In this document: piece by piece, positions 46,101 to 55,598 of the stretch
How the letters are laid out: every line of letters starts with the position of its first letter
Numbering within the stretch: position 1 is the first letter of the stretch
Assembly: GCA_030544235.1 (NCBI GenBank)
Contig: CM060468.1
Coordinates: 5,028,758-5,092,757, forward strand
Origin: Lepturacanthus savala
Lineage: Eukaryota > Chordata > Actinopteri > Scombriformes > Trichiuridae
Length of the DNA: 64,000 nt
Direction: 5' to 3'
The notes under the pieces: model-generated
The model's input: only the letters and a program-made list of their open reading frames with translations
Told to the model about the DNA's origin: nothing
Database searches by the model: none
Made by a program: the position numbers and the translations under genes

Positions 46101-48192
46101 TCCCTGGATAAATATACAGATCTCCAGTTCAAACACTTAACATGCTACATGAGCAAATAGGAATTTAATAGGACTCATTCAATTGATGTAATTATATAAG
46201 CACATTAATGGTGAGAATAGTGGACAAATGTCTTTCACACTCATAATGAGGACGGCAAAATAACTTTCAGAATCCGTCACTGCTGCAGCTTATGTGTTAT
46301 ACATACATGAAACACTGAAACTCAGAAACTCAAGGCTGCTACTCCCTCATGTCTGACTAGAGCTGCTCCGATTGTTCACTGAAAGAAACTCTTGTGACCC
46401 AAAATTGTAAATTAACACAATAACTGGTTGAATATCTGAATTTGAAACAGAAACATTTATTCTTCATTTGACAGCATTTGGGTCAATGCTCCTTAAAAAA
46501 AGGAATGATAATTCTGCTTGTTCTATATAGGAAGTTGTGGAGAGCAGGGATGAAGCCCTCGTTGCAGCAGCAGTAACCGAGACTGCGTCTGCAGAAGCAG
46601 TTTTACTGGAAGAGCCCAAACCACAAGAGCAGGGGTCTGTTGATGCTGTTTCAACAAAAGAAGAAGAAGATTCCATCACAGCAGCACCTGCTCTGCCTGT
46701 CACCATAACAGAGCAGCTTGTTGACCCACAACTAACAGCATCAGTGTCCTCTGAGGTGGCTGTGATTGAACCAGAGGCTGAAGTGGAGTCCTCAGTCCCT
46801 GTCGAGGATCCTCTGGCAGAAGTCCCCCCCGCAGAACCAGAGATGGTGCAGTCCAGTCCTGTGGAAGACGTTGGATCTTCGGTTGTAGAGGATGTTCTGG
46901 AACTGTCTCCAGCAACTGCTGCCTGTGGCTCTGAAGCGTCTCTCGCTCAGTCTGAGACATCATCATTTACTGCCATGGCAACGGAAGAAGCACGAAGTGA
47001 GGAAGTGGTTGCAGAAACCGTGGCAACAGAGAATGTCCTCACAACCAATGGTCCCACAGCTGATATTGATGTAACTGCCTCAGAAAACATAGAAACAGAT
47101 ACCCTAGTAACCAATGTTCCAACTGCTGATATTGACCTAACAGCTTTGGAAACCATAGCAACAGCGGATACCCTAGTAACCACTGTTCCAATTGCTGAAA
47201 TTGACCTAACAGCTTCAGAAACCATAACAACAGAGGATACCTTAGTAACCACTGTTCCAATTGCTGATATTGACCTAACAGCTTCAGAAACCATGGCAAC
47301 AGAGGATACCTTAGTAACCACTGCTCCAATTGCTGATAATGATGTAACACCATCAGAAACCATAGAAACAGAGGATGCCCTAGTAACTACTGTTCCACTC
47401 ACTGACGTTGATGCAACGGCTTCAAAAACCATAGCAACAGAGGATACCCTAGCAACCACCCTCCCAACTGCTGATATTGATGTAATTGCATCAGAAACCA
47501 TAGCAACAGAGGATGCCCCAGTGACCACTGTTCCAACAGCTGGGATTGATGTAACAGAATCAGAAGCCATAGCAACAGAGGGAATGCCTGTTGATAATGA
47601 ATTGGAAGAAGACATCGTCTCTTCGGAATCTCCAACCGCTATAGAGGCAGCAGCAGCAGGTGAAGAGGCTCCGCCCCCTGTAGCGGTGGACGAGCTCATC
47701 TCTTTTGACAACACAGACAGTCCAGAACTGGAACAGGATGTGCTCCTTCCTGTTCCAGTTCCCAGTTTTCCAGACATGTCCTTTGACCCACTTCTAGACC
47801 TACTTGGGGACACAGTGCCAGTGATGAAGCCAGTTTCAGCACATGAGGAAGAAGCTGCAGATCTCTCAGTAGAGCAAGACAACCTGGAAGCTGCCAAGCC
47901 TCTGCAGGCTGATCCAGAAGTTTTATCCCCAGCAGCAGCAGCTCCTGCTGTGGGGAACGTAGCAGAGGAGGCAGGTTCTGAGGGACCAGCCGATGTGATT
48001 GACGAGGTAAATAAACTTGCGATTACTCCTAAAACAAAATCAGAACCACACCGCCTTTTGACTTCCATCCCACTGATATTTTTTCTGATATTCTCCCTGT
48101 AGGCGCTGGATGATCTGGATCTGGACAATTTTGACCTGGATGGTATCGACACCTCAGACATCAACCTGGATGAAGAGTTCTTGGATGATTAG
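34108..48192 (+). CDS. copb2: Coatomer subunit beta-prime (beta'-COP), 22 coding exons, 1373 aa, with expanded acidic tail
   Basis: Exons: 34108-34110 (ATG only), 35928-36065, 36258-36344, 36956-37082, 38107-38255, 38449-38595, 38973-39072, 39708-39850, 40911-41110, 41706-41816, 41926-42014, 42089-42195, 42292-42435, 43221-43351, 43469-43676, 43896-44006, 44964-45178, 45292-45384, 45549-45729, 45937-46008, 46531-48006 and 48103-48192. Phases are consistent throughout and sum to 4122 nt. The protein is the COPI coat subunit that helps bud Golgi-to-ER vesicles and binds dilysine cargo tails. The N-terminal WD40 propeller (about 1-300) keeps residues matching the dilysine-binding set known from yeast Sec27: Lys19, Arg61, Asp100, Arg103 and Asp119. 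A second propeller (about 305-590) and an alpha-solenoid (about 600-820) follow, then a long acidic tail ending NLDEEFLDD, very like the human end. All introns are GT-AG except GC-AG after exon 17. Human COPB2 is about 906 residues; the excess is almost all exon 21. Confidence 0.95.
34111..35927 (+). other. copb2 intron 1
   Basis: The 1.8-kb first intron separates the ATG codon from the rest of the gene. It is AT-rich with no exon visible. It carries one hAT-type MITE (34786-35109) and a short stretch at about 35240-35640 with no feature I can name. Confidence 0.7.
34786..35109 (-). mobile_element. hAT-type MITE, common teleost family with GCTGCAAC termini
   Basis: The left end reads GTGCAACGATTAG and the right end GTTGTTAGTTGCAGCCCTA, forming imperfect terminal inverted repeats. 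The interior has characteristic ATCGATTAA words. A truncated relative lies in the opposite orientation at 16380-16540. Non-autonomous; no coding capacity. Confidence 0.8.
37190..37450. repeat. Probable interspersed repeat in copb2 intron 4
   Basis: The stretch with GATCAGAGCAGGTGCATAGG and TTCAAAATAAAACAGGAAAT resembles a widespread fish repeat I recall but cannot name. The rest of intron 4 (37083-38106) is AT-rich with nothing recognisable. Confidence 0.35.
39540..39562. repeat. (CA)n microsatellite, copb2 intron 7
   Basis: About 11 pure CA units between exons 7 and 8. Confidence 0.9.
39851..40910. other. copb2 intron 8
   Basis: About 1.06 kb of AT-rich intron. I see no gene, repeat signature or strong regulatory motif in it. 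Confidence 0.6.
41150..41575. repeat. Degenerate 'ACTTAAGTAC' repeat in copb2 intron 9
   Basis: Words such as ACTGTACTTAAGTACAAATT, TCTCAGAGGGAAACTT and TCCATCTTCCACCAATG match a common teleost non-autonomous repeat. Its relative forms the outer element at 16251-17494. Degenerate, no coding. Confidence 0.6.
42600..42970 (-). mobile_element. hAT transposon remnant (BED zinc-finger region) in copb2 intron 13
   Basis: On the minus strand a start at about 42935 gives MSAVWRYFKVSERKN, followed with frame slips by GGSSAKHFSATAL and EHAEYEREKEMAAAAKRK. This resembles the BED-finger N-terminus of hAT transposases; the cysteines are not all kept. The reading frame ends near 42610. The flank near 43015-43055 (CATTGCTGCCATCTGCAGG) also looks repeat-derived. 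Clearly dead. Confidence 0.55.
44590..44735. repeat. Interspersed repeat fragment in copb2 intron 16
   Basis: The stretch AGGTCAGGGATCGCAGAGGT ... GGACACCATGAAAATC resembles a widespread teleost repeat of unassigned family. The remainder of intron 16 (44007-44963) shows nothing I can name. Confidence 0.4.
45179..45291 (+). other. copb2: Non-canonical GC-AG intron 17 of copb2
   Basis: Exon 17 must end at 45178 (...GGC AG) to join in frame with exon 18 (G TTG GAC AAA). The intron then begins GCGAGT and ends CCTAG. AG|GCGAGT matches the known GC-AG subclass of U2 introns. The nearby GT at 45183 would break the reading frame. The intron is only 113 bp. Confidence 0.85.
46531..48006 (+). CDS. copb2: copb2 exon 21: 492-residue acidic tail insertion (residues 853-1344)
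   Basis: This exon is open for 492 codons in the copb2 frame, with acceptor TTCTATATAG before it and donor GTAAAT after it. It is phase 0 at both ends. The encoded segment is rich in Glu, Asp, Ala, Thr, Val and Ser and very poor in Lys, Arg and aromatic residues, so it is probably disordered. It holds eight tandem repeats (47026-47574). After them come EQDVLL (1253-1258), which fits an acidic dileucine pattern, and LLDLLGD (from 1273), which resembles adaptor/clathrin-type short motifs. In human COPB2 the matching region is only tens of residues. A reading frame of about 400 codons on the opposite strand is a by-product of the repeats. Confidence 0.85.
47026..47574 (+). repeat. Coding minisatellite: eight 69-bp units in copb2 exon 21
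   Basis: Eight head-to-tail units of 69 bp (the second is 66 bp, one codon short) encode residues 1018-1200. A typical unit reads TEDTLVTTVP followed by IADIDLTASETMA. A ninth partial unit (TEGMPVDN) follows. All length changes are whole codons, so the frame is kept. The central units are closest to each other, as expected from recent unequal exchange. Confidence 0.95.
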
Positions 48193-48737
48193 AGAGCGAT
48201 GTCTTTCATGAGTACTTTTTAACTTTGCCTTTTAAAGCAGTGACCAAAAACAAGAACACAAAGGGCTGATTTCCCCGACAAGGAGAAACCTTTTCTTACT
48301 TTGTCGTAGGCATTAGCAGCAATAAGATGGAATTTATTTATTTCCATAAGATAAGTGTTACTCCAGGACCAAATTAAATTACATTATACCTCCAAAAAAG
48401 GTAGGTTTAACCTCAGATGAAACCACAGCCATTATTATCAATCTGCCTTGTCCAGGGTTTATTTAAACATTTAAAGGGTTATTTGGGAGAACAGTCACTA
48501 TGCAATGTGCATTAAGCAGATTTATTTGTATTTGTATGTTTGCAAATACAGTAGTCATTTAAAATTTGTTGGTGCCTTTTTTTATATATATAAAATATTG
48601 CAACCACGAAAAAGGTGTTTTTGTAGTAAAGCATAGTTTAAGATATTGTAGATGTTTGCAGGTTTTCTATTTTCTATTCTAGGTGCCTTAAGCTCTGTCA
48701 GACTGCTGATTGCAGTGTACAGTATCATGAAAAGTCA

Positions 48738-48743
48738 TTAAAA
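48738..48743 (+). terminator. Possible proximal poly(A) signal of copb2
   Basis: ATTAAA about 545 bases after the stop codon. A weaker hexamer that may give a shorter transcript than the signal at 49167. Confidence 0.45.
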
Positions 48744-49166
48744 CTTACTCCTCATACCTCATGTACCAGTCAATCAGTGTGATATAATGTTTGAGGAATT
48801 CTTCTTCTGTCTGTTTTTTTCCTACATTCTTAATTTTTTTTTTTCATAGAAGTGCTGGGACCTTAGCTGGTAAGAGCAGTATTTTATTTGCTGTATGTGG
48901 TACAATGCTGCCTTTAGGTTGTGTCCTCTACATTGTAAAATGTTGAAGAAGAACCCATTGGGTTCTATTAACTTTTTGTGGTTGACGTTTCAAATGTTGC
49001 ATGTTTACTATACAAAAGCCAAATTTACACATACTGCTGCTTTTAGTTTATCATATAAACTGATAGTAATTCATTGTTTTGCTGTTAGTTTATATATTTT
49101 TTTAATAATTGGTTTTAGGGATAGGGTTAACAGGGGTGGTACTGTTTGGACTTGAAAAGTGAATTT

Positions 49167-49172
49167 AATAAA
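49167..49172 (+). terminator. Probable distal poly(A) signal of copb2
   Basis: A canonical AATAAA lies 975 bases after the copb2 stop codon, with GTGTC and TTC-rich sequence following. The region 48193-49190 has no gene and is best read as copb2 3' UTR. Confidence 0.65.
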
Positions 49173-49246
49173 ACGTGTCAAAGTTCTTGGCATCAGCCAG
49201 GCCTCGTGTCATTTCACTCCCAACATCACATCGTACAAAGATGGTT

Positions 49247-49252
49247 TTTATT
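49247..49252 (-). terminator. Probable poly(A) signal of mrps22
   Basis: TTTATT on the plus strand is AATAAA on the minus strand, about 260 bases after the mrps22 stop codon. The cleavage site would fall near 49230, within tens of bases of the copb2 3' end. Confidence 0.65.
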
Positions 49253-49514
49253 TTGTTATGTACATCATTAACTTGTCACATTTGCTTTGACGCAGAGCTT
49301 CCCAAATGGAATACATACAAAGACAATTTCTATCCATGCAAATTCTTCACTTGGACTGCTGTAACATGTATGGCTTTTCTCTCATGTTTTAGTCTTTTTA
49401 CACAGAATCAAATCAGAGTTTAGACACAGGAATCTGTATTCTCACTGTCCTTTCTGGTTGTGGGTATGAATCCTCATGGATGGATTGGTATAATTCTACG
49501 TAGAAGGAGGAGCT

Positions 49515-52500
49515 TCAGGCAGCTGAACTCTCAGCACCAGCCTCTTCATAGGCCTGTAGGGCCAGCTCGATGTAGCCCGACCTCTGCGATTCCTTCTGGG
49601 CGTAGATCTGCGGGGAGGAAGGTTAAAGGTCAGCGAAATGAAGAGGGAGCAAAAGGTTATTCCAATTACTTAAAGCACATAACTACTGACTAAAAACAAC
49701 ACTGTAGATTTGCGGTATTATTTGTGTTGGTCACGTATTTGCGACACACAGAAAGTGCTTCGCGATCGACCGTGTCTAAACGAGAGGCCGTGCGTGATAG
49801 TGACTGTGGACGCCCGTGTCTCCTGCTGCTAAACTTTCGCATTAAATGGCTGTCACTATCAATGTCCCTCCCACTTCTGCTTCAAGGCCAAAGGGGCTGC
49901 GAGCACTAATGAGACCTGATGTGTCCCGGGCCTGGCCCCGCAGTTCCCACGCTGAAGGAGAATTCAAACCTCCCACACAGGAAACTTTAGATGAGGCGGC
50001 CTTGACTTGACCTCGCAAGAGCTCTGCTGACTTCTGATTTACCCTTGATACCCGCGGGACTGAATTTATTTGACCCGGACAGTTCGCGGATCAAATGTCA
50101 ATACTCTGTATACACTTAGGCAAGAGAGAAAAGGGAAACTTTTTTTTCTAAGCAGTTGATTCTCACCTTTAGCAGGTCAGGGCCGGTGGCCTGTTGGCTG
50201 GCAGCTTCCTGGGCTGATTCACTGTGAGGGTGGACCATGTTGAAGAGAGACACAAGACTCACTGCATCCTGGAGCCTGAAAACAAACATACACAGCATTA
50301 TACACATAATCTTAGGTCAGAGTCCTTTTCTACCAGGATGTGCAAAAATATGTTTCGCAATATATCTCAAAACTTCCTCATTCAATACTTTTATTCATAC
50401 ACTAACACCAAATATGGATTAGAACTTTTTTCTTTTTTGAGAGAGAGAGGTTTCCCAGCCGGAAGTCAACTGAGGTTGGTACCATCTTATTCAGGATTAG
50501 TTAAATTCAAGTCTTTTTAAGACCGTTTATATTAAACTATACATATACTATACATTTCACAGACCTGCCAGCAAAGAAAAACATTTTTTTTAATTTGTTC
50601 ATTTATATTTGTATTAAATGCATCCGTATAAAATATTTTTCACAAAAACCTCACCTAGTAGTATTTAGGGCATTGTGCAGCAAACAGAGTAAAAAATCCT
50701 TTTTAATTTATTTTTGGTGAACATTTTTCATCAATCAATTCACACACAGACATGTAACTTGCAGACGGTCCCTAACATGACCACAATGAATGACGGTAGA
50801 TCGACGCCGTGGAGATGCTGTTGTTTGTTGTAACGTAAAATGATGAGGAAAATTGATAGTAATATTATAGTATTTCAGTATGATAATGTTGCTATAAACT
50901 ACACTTTTTATTTCCGTACACATTTAGTCTCATTTAGTCAAACGAAATGAATAAAACCAAATATTAAACATTCATACATTCATCACACACACTCACCGCT
51001 CCCTCTTCAGCACGTCCACGATGAGCCCGTCCACCCTGCGAGCGTTCACCAGGTACCACGCCAAGCCTCCATAGTGCCTGGTGGAATGCAGCAGCTCATA
51101 TTTGCCGTGCTTTTCCAAGTCTTCATAAGTGGCTTTGTGCACCTACACATGAAGCAAATTCCATTACATCTAATTGAATACAGACATGATAGCGATTATC
51201 ATTTGTCTTTTTTTTCTCCCCCCACACACTTGTAAGAGCTGACATTGCACATTTTCCACAGGCTGCGGTTGTCTGAGCTTCATTGAATGAATCATCGCAT
51301 GTTGCTGATGCTGTTTCAGATTACAGCAGATTCACAAGTTTCCACTCCAGCCTCCCCTTCTATTTTACACATCGGATCAGGTGACCCGGGGAAAATCTAT
51401 AGAATGTGACTGGGGAAATTTCACGGTCGAATCTATATCGTCTACAGAACCCAGCGCAGTTGGTCATCAGGTCAAAACAACAAGGAAGTTCAAGGTCATC
51501 TTACCGTGATGTAATCTGAGGAGTCGGGTTCGAATTGGACCAAACACAGGTCCAACACGTCCTGATGTCGGTCCTGAGAAAAGACCGTCTGAAAAGGACA
51601 GAGAAGTAGGGAGTGGAAATTAAAGCCTCGAGAGATGTTGCTGGACCCACCACAGCTTCACCAGTTCACAGCACTGAGCCAGATGATGAGCGAGGGAACC
51701 ACAGGTGTAATTAATCACACTAATGAGGTCTCTGATCAAGCGTGTGTTCAAAAGTGTTCCAGTAAATCATGTCGGTGACGAAGAACACTGGGCCGCTGTG
51801 ACTGAATTATTAATGTTATTAATCACGCCTGCAATTCTCCTACCAAAATATCTGCTGTGGGGGAAAAAAAAAAAAACACAGACCATGTCCCATTTCCAAT
51901 CTACATATGCATTTTAAGCTTGAGCATGTAAAGATTGCAAGAATTGATAGGAAAAAGTGTCTGAATGAAGTGCTATAAGTACAGCAAGATAAATTGATTT
52001 CAGAGAAAACACACACCTCAGACGTGCAATATTAGCTTTAATTAAAAGTAATTAACTTGGTAGGTGAGCTGCAACGGGCCTTTTTCAAAGAGGAAATGCT
52101 GACTTGCCACTTTAGGAAAAGCATAAACAATGAAATAAGGATGACTGAATTCAATTTAGCTGTCACTTTCAGGGCTTGTATGTTGTGTGTGCTGACTCAG
52201 TGGGTACGTCTACATGCACTCTTATAATTTGATTGTGATTAAGGCAATAATGCGAAGGCAAAAATGCAATTAAAGGCCAAACTAGACCTGAACAATCTAT
52301 CATTTTAAATTTAAAACCACAACTTCAGGCAAAGCAATCTTGAACCTTTTTTTCTGTTTTCCGAACCCAGGTTTTTTTTTTTTTCACAAGCTATTTTACA
52401 CATGTATACAGCCTCCCTACCACCCTGCCAGGCTCGCCAATCAGAAGTGGCAGGTCACATGTTCTGAAATCCAATCAAAGCTGGTCATACATTTCTAAAA

Positions 52501-55194
52501 TGTTTTTAAAGTGACTAGAGTGGAGTCAGGGGTTTTAAACCCTGCAAAAAAACAATAGTCTATAGTATTTTGGGTTTGAGGCTGGAAAACGAACATCAGA
52601 AAGAGGTGCTGCTGTACAACATGTTGCACTTAAGAGTTAGAGTTATGGTGTTTATTGTTAAAATGGTACGATGTAGGTTTCTGTGATGCTTGTAAATGTT
52701 GTTGTGCATTATATTTGAAGAAAGTCATGAATGAAATAGAAATTGCAATATTTTCCAGAAAAATCACAATCGTTCAGCTCTAGCCCAAACCCATGTTAAA
52801 ATACTCTGATTATGACAATGGGATTATTAAAGGGAGTTGTCACCTTCACACCTGCATAATGACACTATTGTGCACATGTAAATGTAGCCAGTGTCACACA
52901 CTGGCAAATAGAACCAAGCCATTATTGATGTTTTTAGAGAAACCTGTGTCTTTCCTACGATGCAAGTCAAAATGTCTGCTGTGAAAAAGGCCTATAGCAG
53001 GAGCTTCAGGAAACACCAAGTAGAGGAAAGAACGATAGAATAACCTTTCAGTGATTCAATTAGGAGGAATAAAAGAAGTCTAACAATACCCCCTTCCAAA
53101 AAAAGATCTTTTACCTTGAGGTTCTCCTCCTTGAACAGGAGCGGTGGATTAATTTTACGTCCTTCCTTTGGGAAGTAGACCTGAATGAGCCTGTCTCTCT
53201 CCTCCCATGTTGCCTTCCTAAGAGTCCCGTTGGTTTCTCTTATAACAATGAACCGATCCTGAGAGGAATAAATTTAAAAAAAAAAAGCGATTACAGCACT
53301 TAAAAGGTGTAGAGAAGTGCAAAGAAGAACCATAGACTATCAAGGACCTGCAGATTTGTCAACTTGTCAAATGTAAAACTCTGGCGTATATTTCCAATCC
53401 ATCATGACACCATCGTAAAATAACTACTGAGGAATCAGGGGTTGGTAAAAAGAAGAAGACAAGAAAAGTTATTTCCTGTTGGATCAGCCTCTGATCGGTC
53501 AAAAGATTCGTGCAATGCATTATGGGAAACAAATATGAGGAATAAAGAGATAGTCTGGTTGGTGCCAACACCAATCAGCAATCAGATTATATATTATATG
53601 CACAGCTTTAAATATGTGCTAAAACACCCTGAAGTTTAAATCCTCAGCCCAAAGTTGTATTTCATTAATGCTCTAGAAATTGTATTTACTCATTAATTCT
53701 GCTGTGGCATACATCCAGACCCCCAGATACACACATGCACATAATAAAGCAGCATACCCTGTGTGGGATGTTGTAGGTGATATCTGTGAAGACGTATTTA
53801 GCCGTATCCATGCCGTCCAGGATCTTGTCCTCAGACAGCACGTCGTCGACGGGCTTCCTCTCTGGTAGGACAGGCGGCATCTGGAGGAGCTTCTTTGCCT
53901 GCTCCGTGGCGTTCTCCATCGCCTGGAAAACATGACACAAAGGAAGGGATGGATGTTAGCGTGAGGCATGTATGATGGAGAGGTGACAGTGTGTTTAAGA
54001 AAGGCACCTTCTCCAACTGCTGGTCCGTCATGAGTTTGTATGTGGGCGGCGGCCTCAGCTCCTGTTTAATGGGTTGGAAGACTTTCTGCAGGTCCAGGCC
54101 TGTTATCCTGGTGAGGATGTCCTGCACGGCTGGATCTGTCACCTGCGGTTTTGCATGGTCTGAGCAGGCTGGGAAAAACACACACGACTTTATAATGCAT
54201 ACAAATCACAGATGGATAAATAATAATCCTCCAAATAAAGGAATTATATAAGATACTTTCAAATATAATTTTATTGGCTTCTGTTTAGAGATATATTGCA
54301 AAGTTTGGGGAGGAAATGTGAGAATGAGATTATAATGGCTCTTCTTTTATGTGTCATCTGTTTTTAATAGTTTTTGTCTCTTGTATTACCTTTTATTATT
54401 GTTTTTATTAATACTATTATTGTTGTAATATTAATTTTTATATGGTCATATTACAGTATTGTATCCTTAGGTTCTACTGTATGGAAACATTGTATAAAGG
54501 AACATTTTAAATGTTAAAAAATAATAATACATTTAAAAAATAAATACATAAATCAAGTTTTTAAAATTCAGTGAATATATTCAAGTATCCAAAATTTCAA
54601 GTTAACTGTTCTGCCAGATGAAAATTTGCTAGTGCATTTATTTTATTTAAATTTACCAATTAATTTTAATTGAGTATGTATTTTTACTGTACTGTATCGT
54701 ATCGTATCTTGAATAAAGTCTGGTTAAAGAAAAAAAATCTGAATTTTTAAACTTGAGTTTAAAGGCTGGTCTACTAGCTCGTCTACTAGCTGTCATTTCA
54801 TTGTTAAATATTAAACAGTCTTTATATTTATCACGCAGCTGATAAACTGCTGGGATGCCGAAGGTTTACAGGGACTCCAAACATTAGTACAAACAGATTA
54901 AACACCGTTAAACATGTCTGACGTAATGGTTTCTGAACATATAAACCAACATTAAACAGATTTATGAAGGGAGTCTCGCTTCGTACGGAGCGGACCGCTA
55001 CAAGGTCAGAGTTGTAGCACCGAGTCGTGTTCGGTCCGTCCGAACCTCCGGGCCGAAGCCTACGTACCGGTCTCCTCGGTCCGGCCACAGAGCGTCCTGA
55101 CGCCGCCTCGGACCAACACTTGACGGCTCCTCGGAGCATTTTTCACCCGGGAGAAGCTTCGGAATACGCACCGCACCGTGCCGAGCGCCGCCAT
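49515..55194 (-). CDS. mrps22: Mitochondrial small ribosomal subunit protein mS22, 8 exons, 342 aa
   Basis: Exons in gene order on the minus strand: 55194-55068, 54168-54008, 53922-53758, 53258-53115, 51588-51505, 51142-50997, 50275-50167 and 49607-49515 (127, 161, 165, 144, 84, 146, 109 and 93 nt; 1029 nt in total). All introns are GT-AG with matching phases. The product is a metazoan-type mitoribosome 28S-subunit protein with no bacterial counterpart. The N-terminus MAALGTVRCVFRSFSRVK is Arg-rich and free of acidic residues, as in a mitochondrial presequence. Conserved blocks follow: ITGLDLQK, PPTYKLMTDQQLE, KYVFTDITYNIPHR, WEERDRLIQVYFPKEGRK, LVQFEPDS, GKYELL and YIELALQAYEEA. The start at 55194 is chosen because only it gives a presequence and a phase-1 exit that fits exon 2. 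An ATG at 55139 in another frame does not. Human MRPS22 is about 360 residues. Confidence 0.94.
52203..52890. mobile_element. MITE with TTTACATG-type termini, mrps22 intron 4, with a second MITE inside
   Basis: The left end reads GGTACGTCTACATGCACTC and the right end CACATGTAAATGTAGCC, an imperfect inverted pair. A similar element lies at 22755-23325. The interior is interrupted by another element at 52282-52783. No coding capacity. Confidence 0.5.
52282..52783. mobile_element. Nested MITE with CTAGACCTGAAC termini
   Basis: The left end CTAGACCTGAACAATCTAT is mirrored by CACAATCGTTCAGCTCTAG at the right end. About 500 bases, non-coding, inserted inside the element 52203-52890. The terminal ACGATTGTGATT words resemble hAT-type fish MITEs. 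Confidence 0.55.
53462..53590. repeat. Dispersed repeat in mrps22 intron 3, second copy of the one at 19345-19645
   Basis: It shares in order with 19345-19645: TTATTTCC, GATCAACCTCTG or GATCAGCCTCTG, GCATTATGGGAAA, and ATAGTCTGGTTGG followed by TAACACCAATCAG or CAACACCAATCAG. Same orientation in both places. Family not assigned. Confidence 0.7.
54169..55067. other. mrps22 intron 1
   Basis: About 0.9 kb, very AT-rich, with a CGTATCGTATC tandem at about 54696. The part next to exon 1 (54960-55067) is GC-rich and open in other frames but holds no exon I can support. Confidence 0.6.
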
Positions 55195-55202
55195 GTCTGA
55201 CG

Positions 55203-55210
55203 TGACGTCA
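55203..55210. promoter_or_regulatory. Palindromic CRE in the mrps22 promoter/5' UTR
   Basis: TGACGTCA, a perfect CREB/ATF site, lies 8 bases upstream of the mrps22 ATG in a GC-rich, TATA-less setting. Confidence 0.65.
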
Positions 55211-55253
55211 CCGAGGCGACGCGACCTTTCACCTCACAGCGCAGTCGTGGTCA

Positions 55254-55266
55254 TGGGAAATGTAGT
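55254..55266 (-). promoter_or_regulatory. ZNF143/THAP11-like site upstream of mrps22
   Basis: On the minus strand the sequence reads ACTACATTTCCCA, close to the core ACTACAATTCCCA bound by ZNF143. This motif is frequent in housekeeping and mitochondrial-gene promoters. It lies 60-72 bases upstream of the ATG, so it probably marks the core promoter. Confidence 0.55.
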
Positions 55267-55514
55267 GTGGTTCGAATTATTGGACATTTTATCAACGGTT
55301 TCCAAAATAGACAAAACAGAGCAAGATTTTAGGTTGTCATTTTATTTACTTATTTATTTATATGTTTCCAATAATTCCCTGTGCAATAATCTACTGTGTA
55401 TAATCATTTACTGTTATTTATTTTATTATGTTGTTATTTATTTTATTTTCTCTATGTTGGTGTTGGTATATAGGGTGTTGTTGTTTTTGTTTTTTTTTTA
55501 CATAAGTTTATAAC

Positions 55515-55598
55515 AGTGCTGTGTGTGACGTGTTGGAGCTTCATTTTCCCTGAAGGAACCTCCCAAAGGGATCAATAAAGTCATATCTAATCTAATCT
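55515..55598 (+). mobile_element. LINE 3' tail with TATCTAATC terminal tandem
   Basis: CATTTTCCCTGAAGGAACCT ... GGGATCAATAAAGTCATATC followed by TAATC repeats is the usual 3' terminus of several fish LINEs or their SINE partners. 5'-truncated. Confidence 0.65.

Noticed and set aside
46947..48164. A reading frame of about 405 codons on the minus strand across copb2 exon 21
   Set aside because: It is antisense to a spliced, conserved gene, is Ser/Val/Thr-rich and repetitive as a by-product of the sense repeats, and crosses the splice junction at 48007-48102.
54831..55139. 102-codon minus-strand frame as the mrps22 first exon
   Set aside because: It is out of phase with exon 2 and lacks a presequence; the ATG at 55194 in another frame fits both.
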